From positions 1 through 64,000 of the forward strand of contig NZ_BJKP01000018.1 in NCBI RefSeq assembly GCF_008974145.1: DNA of 64,000 nucleotides, read 5' to 3'. Source of the DNA: Microcystis aeruginosa NIES-4325 (GTDB lineage Bacteria; Cyanobacteriota; Cyanobacteriia; Cyanobacteriales; Microcystaceae). Of the stretch, positions 9,335-18,367 are shown in pieces; the first letter of the stretch is position 1, and each line of letters begins with the position of its first letter. Under the pieces are notes generated by a model. That model did not search any database. It saw nothing but the letters and a program-made list of their open reading frames with translations, and was not told the origin of the DNA. The translations under genes and the position numbers were made by a program.

Positions 9335-9641
9335 TCAGTAAATACCTACTTTACAACTTCATACTATTTGGTTTATCTTCATCTATTGTGACATAGGTTA
9401 ATTCTTAAGAAAGTGTTTATACCTAGTTCTGCTCAATAAGGCGGCAAAAGGTCAAAGGAGCTTATTAATTTAGCAGTTTAGCGAGCGAGACGGTAGTTTT
9501 TAGGGAGAAGCGGGAAAATTATCGAATAACCACGAAAGCAAGAGAAAGACCAAATAGGGGTTTCTCCTAGCTAATACGACAATTTATTTAGTACATTTTA
9601 ACTATACCGATCAAAATTAGTCCAAAAGGGAAATCATTCTT
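9335..9641. other. Intergenic stretch between ndhF and the IS5-type element
   Basis: About 300 bases with no convincing gene in either strand. I see no clear promoter or repeat except the start of the IS terminal repeat at 9642. Confidence 0.5.
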
Positions 9642-9661
9642 TATAGAATCCATTTGGCATC

Positions 9662-9958
9662 TTAGGATACAGCTAATCGTCGTAGTAGAAGTCGAAGAAA
9701 ACAGAGATGAATTTTGGTAGTGGAGTGTTCTAAAGTGCGCTCAAAATTTTTGACTAAAGATTTGTAGCGTTCCATCCAAGAATTACTTCTTTCAATCACC
9801 CATCGAGTTTTTACAGGTACCAATCCTGATAAACCCTTCTCCGCTTTTTCAGTTTTTGACGGTTTTGGAGACAGTTCAAACTGAATTTTAGTCATTATCT
9901 CTTGATAGACCTTAACCAACTCTTTCTCTATTTTGTCAGGATGATAACCATTAGACAT
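9662..9958 (-). pseudogene. IS5-family transposase, C-terminal third
   Basis: The segment after the MITE reads NGYHPDKIEKELVKVYQ to RWVIERSNSWMERYKSL, which is the catalytic end of the IS5/DDE transposase (the RWVIERSNSWM helix bears the final acidic residue). The frame joins perfectly to the upstream piece when the 202-bp insert and one target repeat are removed. Its own apparent start is an artefact of the insertion. Confidence 0.85.
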
Positions 9959-10154
9959 CGACCTAATATTATCTCAAGACCAAAAGTCTCTCTAGTTAAG
10001 GAATATACCCGAATAAAAATGATTTTAATTGCATCATATTTTTTCAGTAAAATTGAATTAGCAAGGATAGATATACATTTCAGCCATTGAACTACTTGGC
10101 TAGTACAATAGACAAATGCAAGCTGTGACTAGGTTATAATTTTTGGAGATGTCT
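9953..10154. mobile_element. 202-bp MITE inserted in the IS5 transposase
   Basis: The insert is bounded by perfect 7-bp inverted repeats (AGACATC at the left, GATGTCT at the right; extended as AGACATCGACC against AGACATCTCC) and flanked by the direct repeat ATT at 9950-9952 and 10155-10157. Removing insert plus one ATT restores the transposase frame as TILVDNGYHPDK. No ORF lies inside, so it must have been moved in trans. Confidence 0.85.
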
Positions 10155-10406
10155 ATTATCTACAAGAATAGTCGTCTTAGGCAGTTCCGACGGTTTTAAC
10201 TTGAAATAGTCAATACCTCGAGTTAACAACTCAATTAATCCTTGGTCATCCGATAGGTTGGCGGGAGTACAATGAGCGAAAAAGGGAAAACCAAGACTAT
10301 CCGTCCCTAGATGACGTTTAATTCCATTGGTGCACTTGTAGAAACAAAATCCTTTCGTCTCAACACTCGCATTACAGGTATTTTTGACGGCTTGAGAATC
10401 AATCAT
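10134..10406 (-). pseudogene. IS5-family transposase, central DDE part
   Basis: The segment begins IMIDSQAVKNT, which carries the first catalytic Asp, and runs through the GIKRHLGTDSLGFPFFAH region to TTILVDN, where the MITE interrupts it. In the intact element this part would be fused to the upstream N-terminal domain by a frameshift at the A8 run at 10427-10434. The last residues, RHLQKL and stop, are MITE-encoded. Confidence 0.85.
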
Positions 10407-10698
10407 AATTAGAGTCGTCCACCAGTTTTTTTTCTTGTTGTCGTAATCGGCGATGTAATTCTTCCATTATTTTTTGGATGATTCCCTGACTTCTCCACTG
10501 TTTATAATGCCAGAACACGGTGGAGTAGGGAGGGAAATCTTTCGGGATGTCCCGCCAATTACAGCCATTTTTGAGTTGATAGAAAATCCCATCTAAAATC
10601 TGTCGTTTTGTCCATTTCGGGGGGCAAGTCAATTTCTTCTTTGGCAATAGCGGTTCTACGATAGACCACTCTTCATTCGCCATACTACTTGAGTACAT
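10399..10698 (-). CDS. IS5-family transposase, N-terminal domain (DUF4096)
   Basis: A 99-residue ORF contains the DUF4096 DNA-binding part (ANEEWSIVEPLLPKKK, PPYSTVFWHYKQWRSQG). The likely start is the internal ATG before ANEEWS (about 10683). Near its end, eight adenines on the coding strand form a slippery run; shifting frame there gives KKNWWTTLIMIDSQAVKN, joining the DDE domain. This is the usual expression mode of IS427-type elements. The element is no longer autonomous because the distal half is interrupted. Confidence 0.8.
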   Translation of the reverse strand: MYSSSMANEEWSIVEPLLPKKKLTCPPKWTKRQILDGIFYQLKNGCNWRDIPKDFPPYSTVFWHYKQWRSQGIIQKIMEELHRRLRQQEKKLVDDSNYD

Positions 10699-11110
10699 TT
10701 TAGCTTACTCCAAAGTATCGATTTTCGGGGACGACTAGACGGTGGCGCATTCACTGACGGGGTTCAGACCAAAGTATTGCCGTTAAACAGGCTACAGACT
10801 CTCTTCCCTGAAACCTATAGTGGACAAGGTTTTCGCTTCACCTTTTCAGCCTAGCATCTACATTATAAAAGATACCAAATGGGTTCTATAGGACGTTTTG
10901 GGCGCACGCGGTGCGCCTCTACCATTGGCGCAATAATATTATTGTACGGGCGAATTGCATTCCCCCTCTTTGAATAACTTCTGCTGCTCACCTATAGGTG
11001 AGGGAAAGTCACAAATAGGAGATGCATCCGATAATTTTCTAGAAATATAGTTTTTAAAGCCTTGTCTGGTAAGACTACTAGGAATGATAAGCACTGATTA
11101 TCACACAAAG
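10699..11110. other. Intergenic relic zone
   Basis: No intact gene. It holds the right IS5 repeat (10869-10890), a short GC palindrome near 10900 (GCGCACGCGGTGCGC), and sequence around 10735-10810 that looks like mobile-element debris but that I cannot assign. Confidence 0.4.
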
Positions 11111-11237
11111 TCGAGGAGAGCCGCAATTCTCGCCGGATTAGTATTAAACAAAGACATCATTCAAGATAGGAGAAGCTTTATTAGATTTTCAGTCAGTAGA
11201 TGATTTAGAACAATGGCTAGAAAATGGGCGTTTTTAA
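11110..11237 (+). pseudogene. Remnant of an Rpn/DUF4351 protein
   Basis: One frame reads SRRAAILAGLVLNKDIIQ, resembling the middle of Rpn-family proteins. Another reads GEALLDFQSVDDLEQWLENGRF and stop (11169-11237), which matches the DUF4351 C-terminus of the intact gene ending at 6615 (GEALLDLESQADLINWL). The two pieces lie in different frames, so this is a deleted and frameshifted copy. Confidence 0.65.
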
Positions 11238-11242
11238 CTAAA

Positions 11243-12058
11243 TTACTGTCCAAATAAAACCGAACTGTTGCCAGATCCTTGGAACAAGATCCAAGTCATC
11301 AGCAGATTAGATACAAAAATCGCTAAGAGCATAGTGACTACGGCTGCGGTCGTAGCTTGACCGACTCCTTTAGCACCGCCATCGGTCGTTAAACCCCAAT
11401 TACAGCCGATAATAGCAATTAAAGCCCCAAAAACCAACCCTTTAACTGGTCCACTCAGCACGTCTTCCACGCGCAGGAAACCGCGAACCGAGTCGAGAAA
11501 AACTGAATTAGCAATCCCGTATAAACTTTGACCCACTAGCAAACCGCTACCTAAACCGATCAGCAACGCCATAATACTCAAAGCCGGAACCATCAGACAA
11601 CAGGCAATTAAACGGGGCAGCACCAGATATTCTACAGGATCGGTTTTGAGCATATAGAGTGCGTCGATCTGCTCTGTCACCTTCATGGTGCCGATTTCCG
11701 CCGCAAAAGCCGATCCTACCCGACCGGCTACCACGATCGCCATCATAATCGGACAGAGTTCCCGACCGAGAGCAAGAGCCAAAATTCCCCCCACCATACT
11801 GCCGGCGCCCAAAGCTTGGAACTCCCGCGCCACTTGGATCGTAAAGATCATCCCGATCACCGCGGCCGTGATCATAGCGATAATCAGCGAAGCAGGCCCA
11901 GCTGCCATCATTTGTTCTTGGGTGACGCGCCAATCGGGTTGGCGCGTGAATAGGAAGTAAAAAACCCTGCCAGTTAATAGTACCGCTAACCAACAGCGCC
12001 GAAACCAAGAGCTTAATTCCTTGCTAAAAATTGCCAATAAATCCTTCATGGCCACCAA
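11243..12058 (-). CDS. mlaE: MlaE-type lipid ABC transporter permease
   Basis: The 271-residue integral membrane protein belongs to the MlaE/YrbE permease family, which with an MCE-domain protein and an ATPase moves lipids between the inner and outer membranes. Diagnostic segments are VAREFQALGAGSMVGG, GRELCPIMMAIVVAGRVGSAFAAE and GTMKVTEQIDAL, followed by hydrophobic helices to the C-terminus. In cyanobacteria the partner MlaD is often encoded elsewhere; one is at 18694-20070. The PstS-like gene is 59 bases upstream on the same strand. An ATG four codons further in is an alternative start. Confidence 0.93.
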   Translation of the reverse strand: MVAMKDLLAIFSKELSSWFRRCWLAVLLTGRVFYFLFTRQPDWRVTQEQMMAAGPASLIIAMITAAVIGMIFTIQVAREFQALGAGSMVGGILALALGRELCPIMMAIVVAGRVGSAFAAEIGTMKVTEQIDALYMLKTDPVEYLVLPRLIACCLMVPALSIMALLIGLGSGLLVGQSLYGIANSVFLDSVRGFLRVEDVLSGPVKGLVFGALIAIIGCNWGLTTDGGAKGVGQATTAAVVTMLLAIFVSNLLMTWILFQGSGNSSVLFGQ

Positions 12059-12117
12059 AATCGATCAGACTAGAGAAAAGTCTATCCTGTTTTGTCTTCT
12101 GAGTTAGTTTTCCTCGA

Positions 12118-13086
12118 CTACTTTTGTAGGTCTTCATTGGCCCGAAAAATTGCTTCTTGACCACCACTAGAGGCCACAAAACCCATAAAAGCTTTGACCG
12201 CTTCACTAGCAGGTTCTTTGTAAACGTAGTAAAGGGTACGCTGCCAGGCATAATTAGGTTCACTGGGTAAAATTCCCTCAATAGCGAGCGCTCTGACGGT
12301 TTTTTGGTTGACGATTTGGCTATAGGTTGCGTAACTAATGCCATTCAGTCCCAAAACTCGCAAAATTGGGGTGGTGGCATCCCTCTCCATCATTTTAAAA
12401 TTAGTTCCTGTACCAAATTGCCCCCCTTGCAGCACTTCCTGACGAAAACTTTGATAAGTGCCACTAATAGGCGGACGATTAATCACTTGAATAGTAGCAG
12501 CAGAACCCCCGACCTTCGACCAAGAGGTGATTTTTCCGGTAAAAATATCTTTAACTTGGGCAGTGGTTAACCCCCCCGCAAAGGGATTTTTTACCCCCAC
12601 CATAATAGCGATCGCATCTCGGACAATTGGACTAGAAGCAAATCCCTGAGAGCGTTCCGACTCGGTTAAAGGTCGTGACACCGCCGCAATATCGATCGCC
12701 CCCCGGGCCAATTCCTCTAATCCCTTATCAGATCCTTGCGCATTTGTCAATACCTCTACCCCCTCAAATTTGGCAGTTAAAGCGGCTTTTAAGGCTTGAT
12801 TAATCTGTACCATACTGGTAGAGCCGTTAATGCGAATTGTCGTGCCACTGGGGATAAAAGTCGGTGGGGCAAAACTAACCACTTCCTGGGGGGAGGGGGG
12901 AGGGGGTAGGGGAGAGGAGGTGCTTCCCGATGTTGGGGATTTTTGCGGACTTTTACTGCTGCCACAGAGAAAAAATTCTTTACCCGCAGTACATTGACTT
13001 TGCAGCCAGAAGTAACCCCCACCTAAAATGCCCGCAGTGGCTAAAAGAGCGATTATTAAAGCAGTTGTTTCTTTTTTTTGAGACAT
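12118..13086 (-). CDS. PstS-like phosphate-binding family protein, membrane anchored
   Basis: The 322-residue protein has an N-terminal hydrophobic anchor (ALIIALLATAGILGGGYFWL), a Ser/Pro-rich linker (about 48-72, with PLPPPPSP), then a periplasmic binding-protein fold with the phosphate-family motifs INGSTSM, LTNAQGSDKGLEELARG and GTYQSFRQEVL. The family binds phosphate for PstCAB or acts as a sensor. No pst transport genes adjoin it, so its role here is open. It ends 59 bases before mlaE, and the two may be co-transcribed. Confidence 0.8.
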   Translation of the reverse strand: MSQKKETTALIIALLATAGILGGGYFWLQSQCTAGKEFFLCGSSKSPQKSPTSGSTSSPLPPPPSPQEVVSFAPPTFIPSGTTIRINGSTSMVQINQALKAALTAKFEGVEVLTNAQGSDKGLEELARGAIDIAAVSRPLTESERSQGFASSPIVRDAIAIMVGVKNPFAGGLTTAQVKDIFTGKITSWSKVGGSAATIQVINRPPISGTYQSFRQEVLQGGQFGTGTNFKMMERDATTPILRVLGLNGISYATYSQIVNQKTVRALAIEGILPSEPNYAWQRTLYYVYKEPASEAVKAFMGFVASSGGQEAIFRANEDLQK

Positions 13087-13094
13087 AATTATTC

Positions 13095-13255
13095 AGTGAG
13101 CGGTGATCAGTTAGGGGATTTAGGGAGATGGGGATTTGCGGATATGAGGATTTGGGGAGATGGGGAGATTTCAGCTAAATTCCCCACCCCCCCACTACCC
13201 CAACACCCAACACCTAACACCCCACTACCCCACTACCCCATCATTTGCTGACATT
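13095..13255. repeat. Low-complexity G/C-skewed repeat tract
   Basis: The gap between the PstS-like gene and gpmI holds imperfect GGGGAGAT/GGATTT repeats followed by CCCCACTA and CACCCAA units. Similar tracts occur at 23326-23345 and 38657-38690. No gene is seen here. Confidence 0.6.
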
Positions 13256-13350
13256 AGGGGGTCGATCGCCTCCACACCAGTGATCAATGGAAGTTTCGAT
13301 GATATTATCTTAGTGCATGGAAATCCACTCTTAATTTAGGACTGTATATC

Positions 13351-14949
13351 ATGACCCACGCACCTATATCCCCAGTCGTGCTGGTTATCCTTGATGGTTG
13401 GGGTTATCGCCCGCAAAGGTCGGATAATGCGATCGCAATGGCGAAAACCCCGATTATGGATAGTCTCTGGGAAGTTTATCCCCACACCTTAATCCGCACA
13501 TCCGCTAAGGATGTGGGACTACCAGAAGGACAGATGGGCAACTCGGAAGTTGGCCACCTAAATATCGGAGCGGGGCGAGTTGTACCACAAGAGTTAGTAC
13601 GGATTTCCGATGCGATCGAAGATGGTTCGATTCAACAAAATCAAGCTTTATTAAAACTCTGCGACGAGATTCGCCCTAAAAAAAGCAAATTACACCTAAT
13701 TGGTTTATGTTCCGAGGGGGGAGTCCATTCCCATCTCGATCACTTACTGGGCTTATTAGACTTAGCGAAAGTGCAAGGGATTAGTGATGTCTGCATTCAT
13801 GTCATCACCGATGGTCGCGATACCAACGTCACCGACGGAATGCTCGCTATTAAACGGATTCAAGAACATATTAATAAAATCAAACTCGGTCGCCTCGTGA
13901 CTCTCAGTGGCCGTTATTATGCCATGGATCGGGATCGCCGTTGGGATCGGGTGGAAAAAGCCTATAACGTGATGACCAGTGATCAAGGTATCGACGGGCG
14001 ATCGATCACGGAAGTATTACAGGCATTTTATGATCAAAATATTACCGATGAATTTATTCCCCCCACCAGAATTGCACCGGGGGCGATCGAAGCGGGCGAT
14101 GGGGTGATATTCTATAATTTCCGTCCCGATCGAGCTAGACAGTTATGTTATGCCCTGACTATGCCCGATTTTGAAGATTTCGATCGAGATTTAATTTCTC
14201 CCCTCAGTTTTGTCACTTTCACCCAATACGATCCGAAGTTACCGGTAGATGTGGCCTTTGCTCCCCAGAATTTAAATAATATTTTAGGACAGGTGATCGC
14301 TCAACAGGGATTAAAACAGTTTCGTTGTGCAGAAACCGAAAAGTATCCCCACGTCACCTACTTTTTTAATGGGGGGTTAGAAAAACCCTTTGAGGGAGAA
14401 GTGCGCGAATTAATTCCCAGTCCAAAAGTCGCCACCTATGACCAAGCGCCGGCTATGTCGGCGGCCGCAGTGACAGAATCGGTCTCTGCGGCGATCAAAC
14501 AGGGGATCTATAGTCTCGTGGTGGTCAATTACGCTAACCCCGATATGGTGGGTCATACGGGCATTTTAGATGCGGCCATGAAAGCAGTAGAAACGGTGGA
14601 TCTATGCTTGGCTAAGTTGTTAAGTAGCATCAATAAATTGGGGGGAACAGTGTTAATCACTGCCGACCACGGTAACGCCGAAACGATGGTGGATGAGTCG
14701 GGTAATCCTTGGACAGCCCACACGACTAATCCCGTTCCTTTAATTTTAATTGAAGGGGAACAGAGAAAAATACCCGGCCACGGTGGCGATGTGCAGCTGC
14801 GGGATGATGGTCGTTTAGCCGATATTGCCCCCACTATCCTTGAAATTCTACAAATTCCCGTCCCGGTGGAAATGACTGGGCGATCGCTGATTAAACCAGC
14901 CGAAGTGGAAATTAAAGCCAGTCGCACTCCCGTCCGAATCTCGCTTTAA
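13351..14949 (+). CDS. gpmI: 2,3-bisphosphoglycerate-independent phosphoglycerate mutase
   Basis: It interconverts 3- and 2-phosphoglycerate in glycolysis and the reverse path, with two Mn ions. The 532-residue protein has the alkaline-phosphatase-superfamily core: VVLVILDGWGYRP with the first metal Asp, MGNSEVGHLNIGAGR with the catalytic Ser, DGRDTNVTDG in the inserted transferase domain, and TADHGNAETM plus WTAHTTNPVP with the metal-binding His and Asp. Length is normal. It is transcribed alone. Confidence 0.97.
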   Translation: MTHAPISPVVLVILDGWGYRPQRSDNAIAMAKTPIMDSLWEVYPHTLIRTSAKDVGLPEGQMGNSEVGHLNIGAGRVVPQELVRISDAIEDGSIQQNQALLKLCDEIRPKKSKLHLIGLCSEGGVHSHLDHLLGLLDLAKVQGISDVCIHVITDGRDTNVTDGMLAIKRIQEHINKIKLGRLVTLSGRYYAMDRDRRWDRVEKAYNVMTSDQGIDGRSITEVLQAFYDQNITDEFIPPTRIAPGAIEAGDGVIFYNFRPDRARQLCYALTMPDFEDFDRDLISPLSFVTFTQYDPKLPVDVAFAPQNLNNILGQVIAQQGLKQFRCAETEKYPHVTYFFNGGLEKPFEGEVRELIPSPKVATYDQAPAMSAAAVTESVSAAIKQGIYSLVVVNYANPDMVGHTGILDAAMKAVETVDLCLAKLLSSINKLGGTVLITADHGNAETMVDESGNPWTAHTTNPVPLILIEGEQRKIPGHGGDVQLRDDGRLADIAPTILEILQIPVPVEMTGRSLIKPAEVEIKASRTPVRISL

Positions 14950-14978
14950 CGAGTAAAAAGTCAATAAAGGGGAATTTT

Positions 14979-15116
14979 ATGCTGAAAACCATCGAAGGTG
15001 TTTATCGAGATGGACAAATACACCTGACCGAGTTACCCAATGATATTAGCGATCGCTCACAGCTGGAGTTTAGACTAAGGGACTTCCAGAGAATAAAATA
15101 CCCAGCAAAAAAATAG
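14979..15116 (+). pseudogene. Antitoxin gene truncated by the IS4-type element
   Basis: A good Shine-Dalgarno (AAAGGGG) precedes an ATG. The first 33 codons (MLKTIEGVYRDGQIHLTELP...) look like a type II antitoxin N-terminus of the kind paired with VapC-like toxins. At 15078 the reading frame enters the inverted arm of the transposon and ends 12 codons later. The missing C-terminus and the toxin are not found beyond the element at 17342, so there was also a deletion. Confidence 0.65.
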
Positions 15117-15301
15117 AAAAGTGTTTTTTTTGAAAAAATAATTATTTTTGTCCAGGAAAACAAAGAGTCTCCCATTACAACCCATTTTTCCGAAAAAATA
15201 GGCAGCATAAACTTTTATACTTCCGAGCTTTTTCCAGTATAACAAGGACAAGTTAAAGAATCAAAGACAGTTTTTAGCCAACCATCTTAGTTAACTACAA
15301 A

Positions 15302-15598
15302 CTAGGTCGTATCATAATAGATATCAATAAACCATTGACCCAAATTGGGAAAGTCTTGATTCGTTGATTCTGTGAGACGTTCGATTTTTTCTTCAATTTC
15401 TTCCCTGGCTTTTTTAGTAAGCTTTACTTTTTTTTCGTAAGTTTCATTAATCAACTTAACATTCGGGTGTTTTCCTTTCCAAGTCATAGTTTGGGCGAAT
15501 TTTAAAGCTGTTTCGATTTCATCTAAAATACAGGGTGAGAGCATCTCAAAAGCTATTGACAATTGGCCAATTTTGTGGGCCGCTTGCTGTGTGGGCAT
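15302..15598 (-). CDS. Unrecognised 98-aa ORF inside the IS4-type element
   Basis: The predicted 98-residue protein is charged and helical (KLINETYEKKVKLTKKAREE) and ends GQWFIDIYYDTT. Its last codons and stop lie in the left inverted arm. I do not recognise the family. It could be a passenger gene, or the C-terminus of a second, older transposase whose front part was lost. It lies downstream of the transposase on the same strand. Confidence 0.4.
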   Translation of the reverse strand: MPTQQAAHKIGQLSIAFEMLSPCILDEIETALKFAQTMTWKGKHPNVKLINETYEKKVKLTKKAREEIEEKIERLTESTNQDFPNLGQWFIDIYYDTT

Positions 15599-15800
15599 TT
15601 CAGGTGATACCAGTCAATCAGCATAGTTACGAAATCTTCACATTTGGTCGATTTTTGCTTAACAATTGAGATGGCCAATTCTCCTCAAATATGCCTGAAT
15701 CGCTCTCTGGGTAAACAACTCACATAAAGTTCATTTTGTCAAGGATTGTTAAGATGCGCTTACCCTGATCTAAAATACTCCTCAAGGGGTGACAGAGCAG

Positions 15801-17024
15801 TTAAAGAGCTTGCTTGATCAGGCTCATAGCCTTTAGTCCTTTGGAGAAATAAGGGTTTTTCTGGGGTTTGAGGCATATCAAAGAAAAGGCAAGTTCCGAG
15901 AAAGTATCCATCGACTCAACCCAAAAATTACCATAAGTGCCTATCCAAAAATCACTATGTCTTTCAGCAGAACGATTAGATTCTTTGAGTCGACAAATAT
16001 AAACACGGTGGTGTAAAGTATTAAGTTGTTGACCCCGTATCGTATTTAAAGAATAGGCGATAGCAATCAATAAAACAAGAGCTAAAAAGCGAGGTTCACT
16101 AACTTTAGTCTTCTCGATATTATAACCTCCCGTTTTACAATCTTTGAACATAGCTTCAATGCCAAAACGAGATTCATATAACTTTAAAGTCTTCTCTAAA
16201 GAGTCAAGATTAGTAAGAAGATACCAGGGAGCGTCGGCTTGTTTACTACGATAGGGTCTCTTCCAACGAGTTGCCAAATTAAAAAGTCCAATTTTATGGG
16301 CAGATGTATAATAAATTTCCGAGAAAAACTGCTCAGTCCCAGGTTGAATATCCAGAGCTTTTAGTGGTTGATATTTTTCTTCACCTGATCACAGCAAAGA
16401 TGTTCCCTTTTTTTGTCTCAGAATAAAGGCTGTACCCTTTTCGTCCAGCCACTTCCCTAGTTGAACGCTCTGAAATTCTCGGTCGCCTATCACGACAACT
16501 GGATAAGATGTCAAGAGTTTTAAAACAGGCTTTAGAAATTTTTTTTGTTCCCCTAGATTACTACCTCCTTGTTTATCTAACAATGTCCAGTAAACAGGCA
16601 GCGCTCTTTTTCCACAAATAACACTCGCCACAAATAAATTTCTTTCTTTCCAATCTGTTCGCTCAATCACCAGTAACAGATGTCCTAGATGCTTAAGCTT
16701 TTTCAGTTTTCTTCTTTGATGTCGATTTTTATTTTTTTGTCTAAACTCTTGCTTAATAATGTGTTTAATTAGCGGAAACCACAACAATCTTACACTTAAT
16801 TGCGGTAACTTGAGAAACCTTTGTAAATTTCTTCTTCTGCTTTCAAAAGTAATGGGTTGCGGGAATAAGGCAGCTAATCTCTCTAATTGTACTGTTCTAT
16901 GGCTTTGTAGGAGCAGTATAAGAATTTGTAGAGTCAGATATTGTGCTTGTGTCAAGCTGGCTTGTAAACAGGCCTGATAGAATGATGGTAACATTTTGAA
17001 ATTTTGGGTGGTTGTCTCAACCAC
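15801..17024 (-). pseudogene. IS4-family transposase with one in-frame stop
   Basis: Residues from MVETTTQNF to RQKKGTSLL (17024-16389) and, after a TGA, SGEEKYQPLKALDIQPGTEQ through to SLIKQAL (to 15801) lie in the same frame. The DDE residues are seen in IERTDWKERN (first Asp), VVIGDREFQSV (second Asp) and YESRFGIEAMFKDCKTGGYN (the Glu region typical of IS4). The stop may derive from CGA to TGA by one transition. A full-length product would be about 407 residues, normal for IS4. Confidence 0.85.
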
Positions 17025-17353
17025 TCTATTTCTTTTGGGTTTATTTGGCTAGAGTCTTTATCTTGCTTACCTTTGAACCTCTTTGTCACTCCTTGAGTCT
17101 ATTATGATACGACCTAGTTTGTAGTTAACTAAGATGGTTGGCTAAAAACTGTCTTTGATTCTTTAACTTGTCCTTGTTATACTGGAAAAAGCTCGGAAGT
17201 ACAAAAGTTTATGCTGCCTATTTTTTCGGAAAAATGGGTTGTAATGGGAGACTCTTTGTTTTCCTGGACAAAAATAATTATTTTTTCAAAAAAAACACTT
17301 TTCTATTTTTTTGCTGGGTATTTTATTCTCTGGAAGTCCCTAATTATAGTCAA

Positions 17354-18367
17354 TTAGATTCCCCGCCAGAGTGCGATTGCGCCGTCCTGATCTCCAGTGA
17401 CTAACCAACGACCATCTTGGCTGGCAACCATTCTTAAGATGACGTTTCCCTTTAGGGTATTCAAGTGCCGACGGGTATTAACATCCCAAAATTTCACAGT
17501 GCCATCCCCAGATGTACTGGCCAAAACTTTACCCCCATCGAGCAGGGCCATATCGGTAACAGCGTCGTTATGGGCGAGAATAGTAGTGGTACCGATGCCG
17601 CTTTTCACTTGCCAACTACGGATCGAACCGTCTTGACTAGCAGTACCGGCGATATTACCATCTTTGGAAAAAAGCACCCGATAAACGGGGAACAAATTAC
17701 CCGCATAGGCGCGAATAAAGCGACCTGTACTCACTTTCCACAGTTTAACGAAGCCATCGTAATCGGCACTAACAATTCCTTTACCATCGGGACTAAATGC
17801 GATCGCTTGAATCGGATGATTATGACCGCGCAGGGTTTTTAACAGTATACCCGTCTGAAAATCCCAGAGTTTAACTGTACGATCCCAGCTACCCGTAGCC
17901 AAAATTTTGCCATCGGGAGAAATAGCGGCATCAGTAACGAGAAAAGCATGGCCAGTATAGGTCATTTCTAATTTTCCCGTGCGCGTATTCCAGCGTTGCA
18001 CTTTTCCCCCCGCATTGGCAGTTACGAAAGTCTCACCATCGGGACTAAATCGGATAGCATTGACAGTATCACCCAGTTGCCAAGTCCTAAGAGGTTTTTG
18101 GGTTTTTAGGTCCCACTCCCTAACAGTGCCGTCAAAACTACCACTCAGCAGCAGGGAGTTATCGGGACTAATGGCCAAAGCATAGATGGGATCCTGATCG
18201 GCTTTTAAAATAGTAACCCGTTCGACGGTCTGCCAAGGAACGATTTCTGCTAGGGGAGGCACTGACGGACTGGTAGTTTTCCCTTTTTCCTGATTCACTG
18301 CACAACCACCGGATAGGAACAGCAGCAATAATAACGATAATGTCGGTTGATAAAGGTTTATTTTCAT
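17354..18367 (-). CDS. WD40-repeat lipoprotein
   Basis: The 337-residue protein has a signal peptide with a lipobox (LFLSGGCAVN), so it is probably anchored to a membrane on the periplasmic side. Seven WD40 repeats follow (for example SPDGKILATGSWDRTVKLWD and DFQTGILLKTLRGHNHPIQA), enough for one complete beta-propeller. Such proteins act as binding scaffolds; the partner is unknown. The right end of the IS4-type element is only 12 bases from its stop codon, so the element may have replaced its native 3' region. Confidence 0.88.
   Translation of the reverse strand: MKINLYQPTLSLLLLLFLSGGCAVNQEKGKTTSPSVPPLAEIVPWQTVERVTILKADQDPIYALAISPDNSLLLSGSFDGTVREWDLKTQKPLRTWQLGDTVNAIRFSPDGETFVTANAGGKVQRWNTRTGKLEMTYTGHAFLVTDAAISPDGKILATGSWDRTVKLWDFQTGILLKTLRGHNHPIQAIAFSPDGKGIVSADYDGFVKLWKVSTGRFIRAYAGNLFPVYRVLFSKDGNIAGTASQDGSIRSWQVKSGIGTTTILAHNDAVTDMALLDGGKVLASTSGDGTVKFWDVNTRRHLNTLKGNVILRMVASQDGRWLVTGDQDGAIALWRGI

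Larger units (their letters stand above)
9642..10890 (-). mobile_element. IS5-family element, interrupted and possibly composite
   Basis: Imperfect 22-bp terminal inverted repeats are at 9642-9663 (TATAGAATCCATTTGGCATC) and 10869-10890 (reverse complement TATAGAACCCATTTGGTATC), with two mismatches over 22 bases. Between them lies an IS5-type (IS427-like) transposase in pieces. The 170 bases between the transposase start (about 10698) and the right repeat are longer than expected and may be another relic. Without a clear target duplication the true boundary is uncertain. Confidence 0.65.
15078..17341 (-). mobile_element. IS4-type element with 244-bp inverted arms
   Basis: The sequence from 15078 to 15321 is repeated as its reverse complement at 17098-17341 with one difference that I can find (T/G in ACTTTTATACTT). 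Both ends begin AGGGACTTCCAGAGAATAAA. Between the arms are a 98-codon ORF and an IS4-like transposase split by a stop. No direct target duplication is visible outside the arms. Arms this long are unusual for an IS. Confidence 0.85.

Noticed and set aside
11547..12008. Long ORF overlapping mlaE in another frame on the same strand
   Set aside because: The mlaE frame has clear family motifs; this frame has none.
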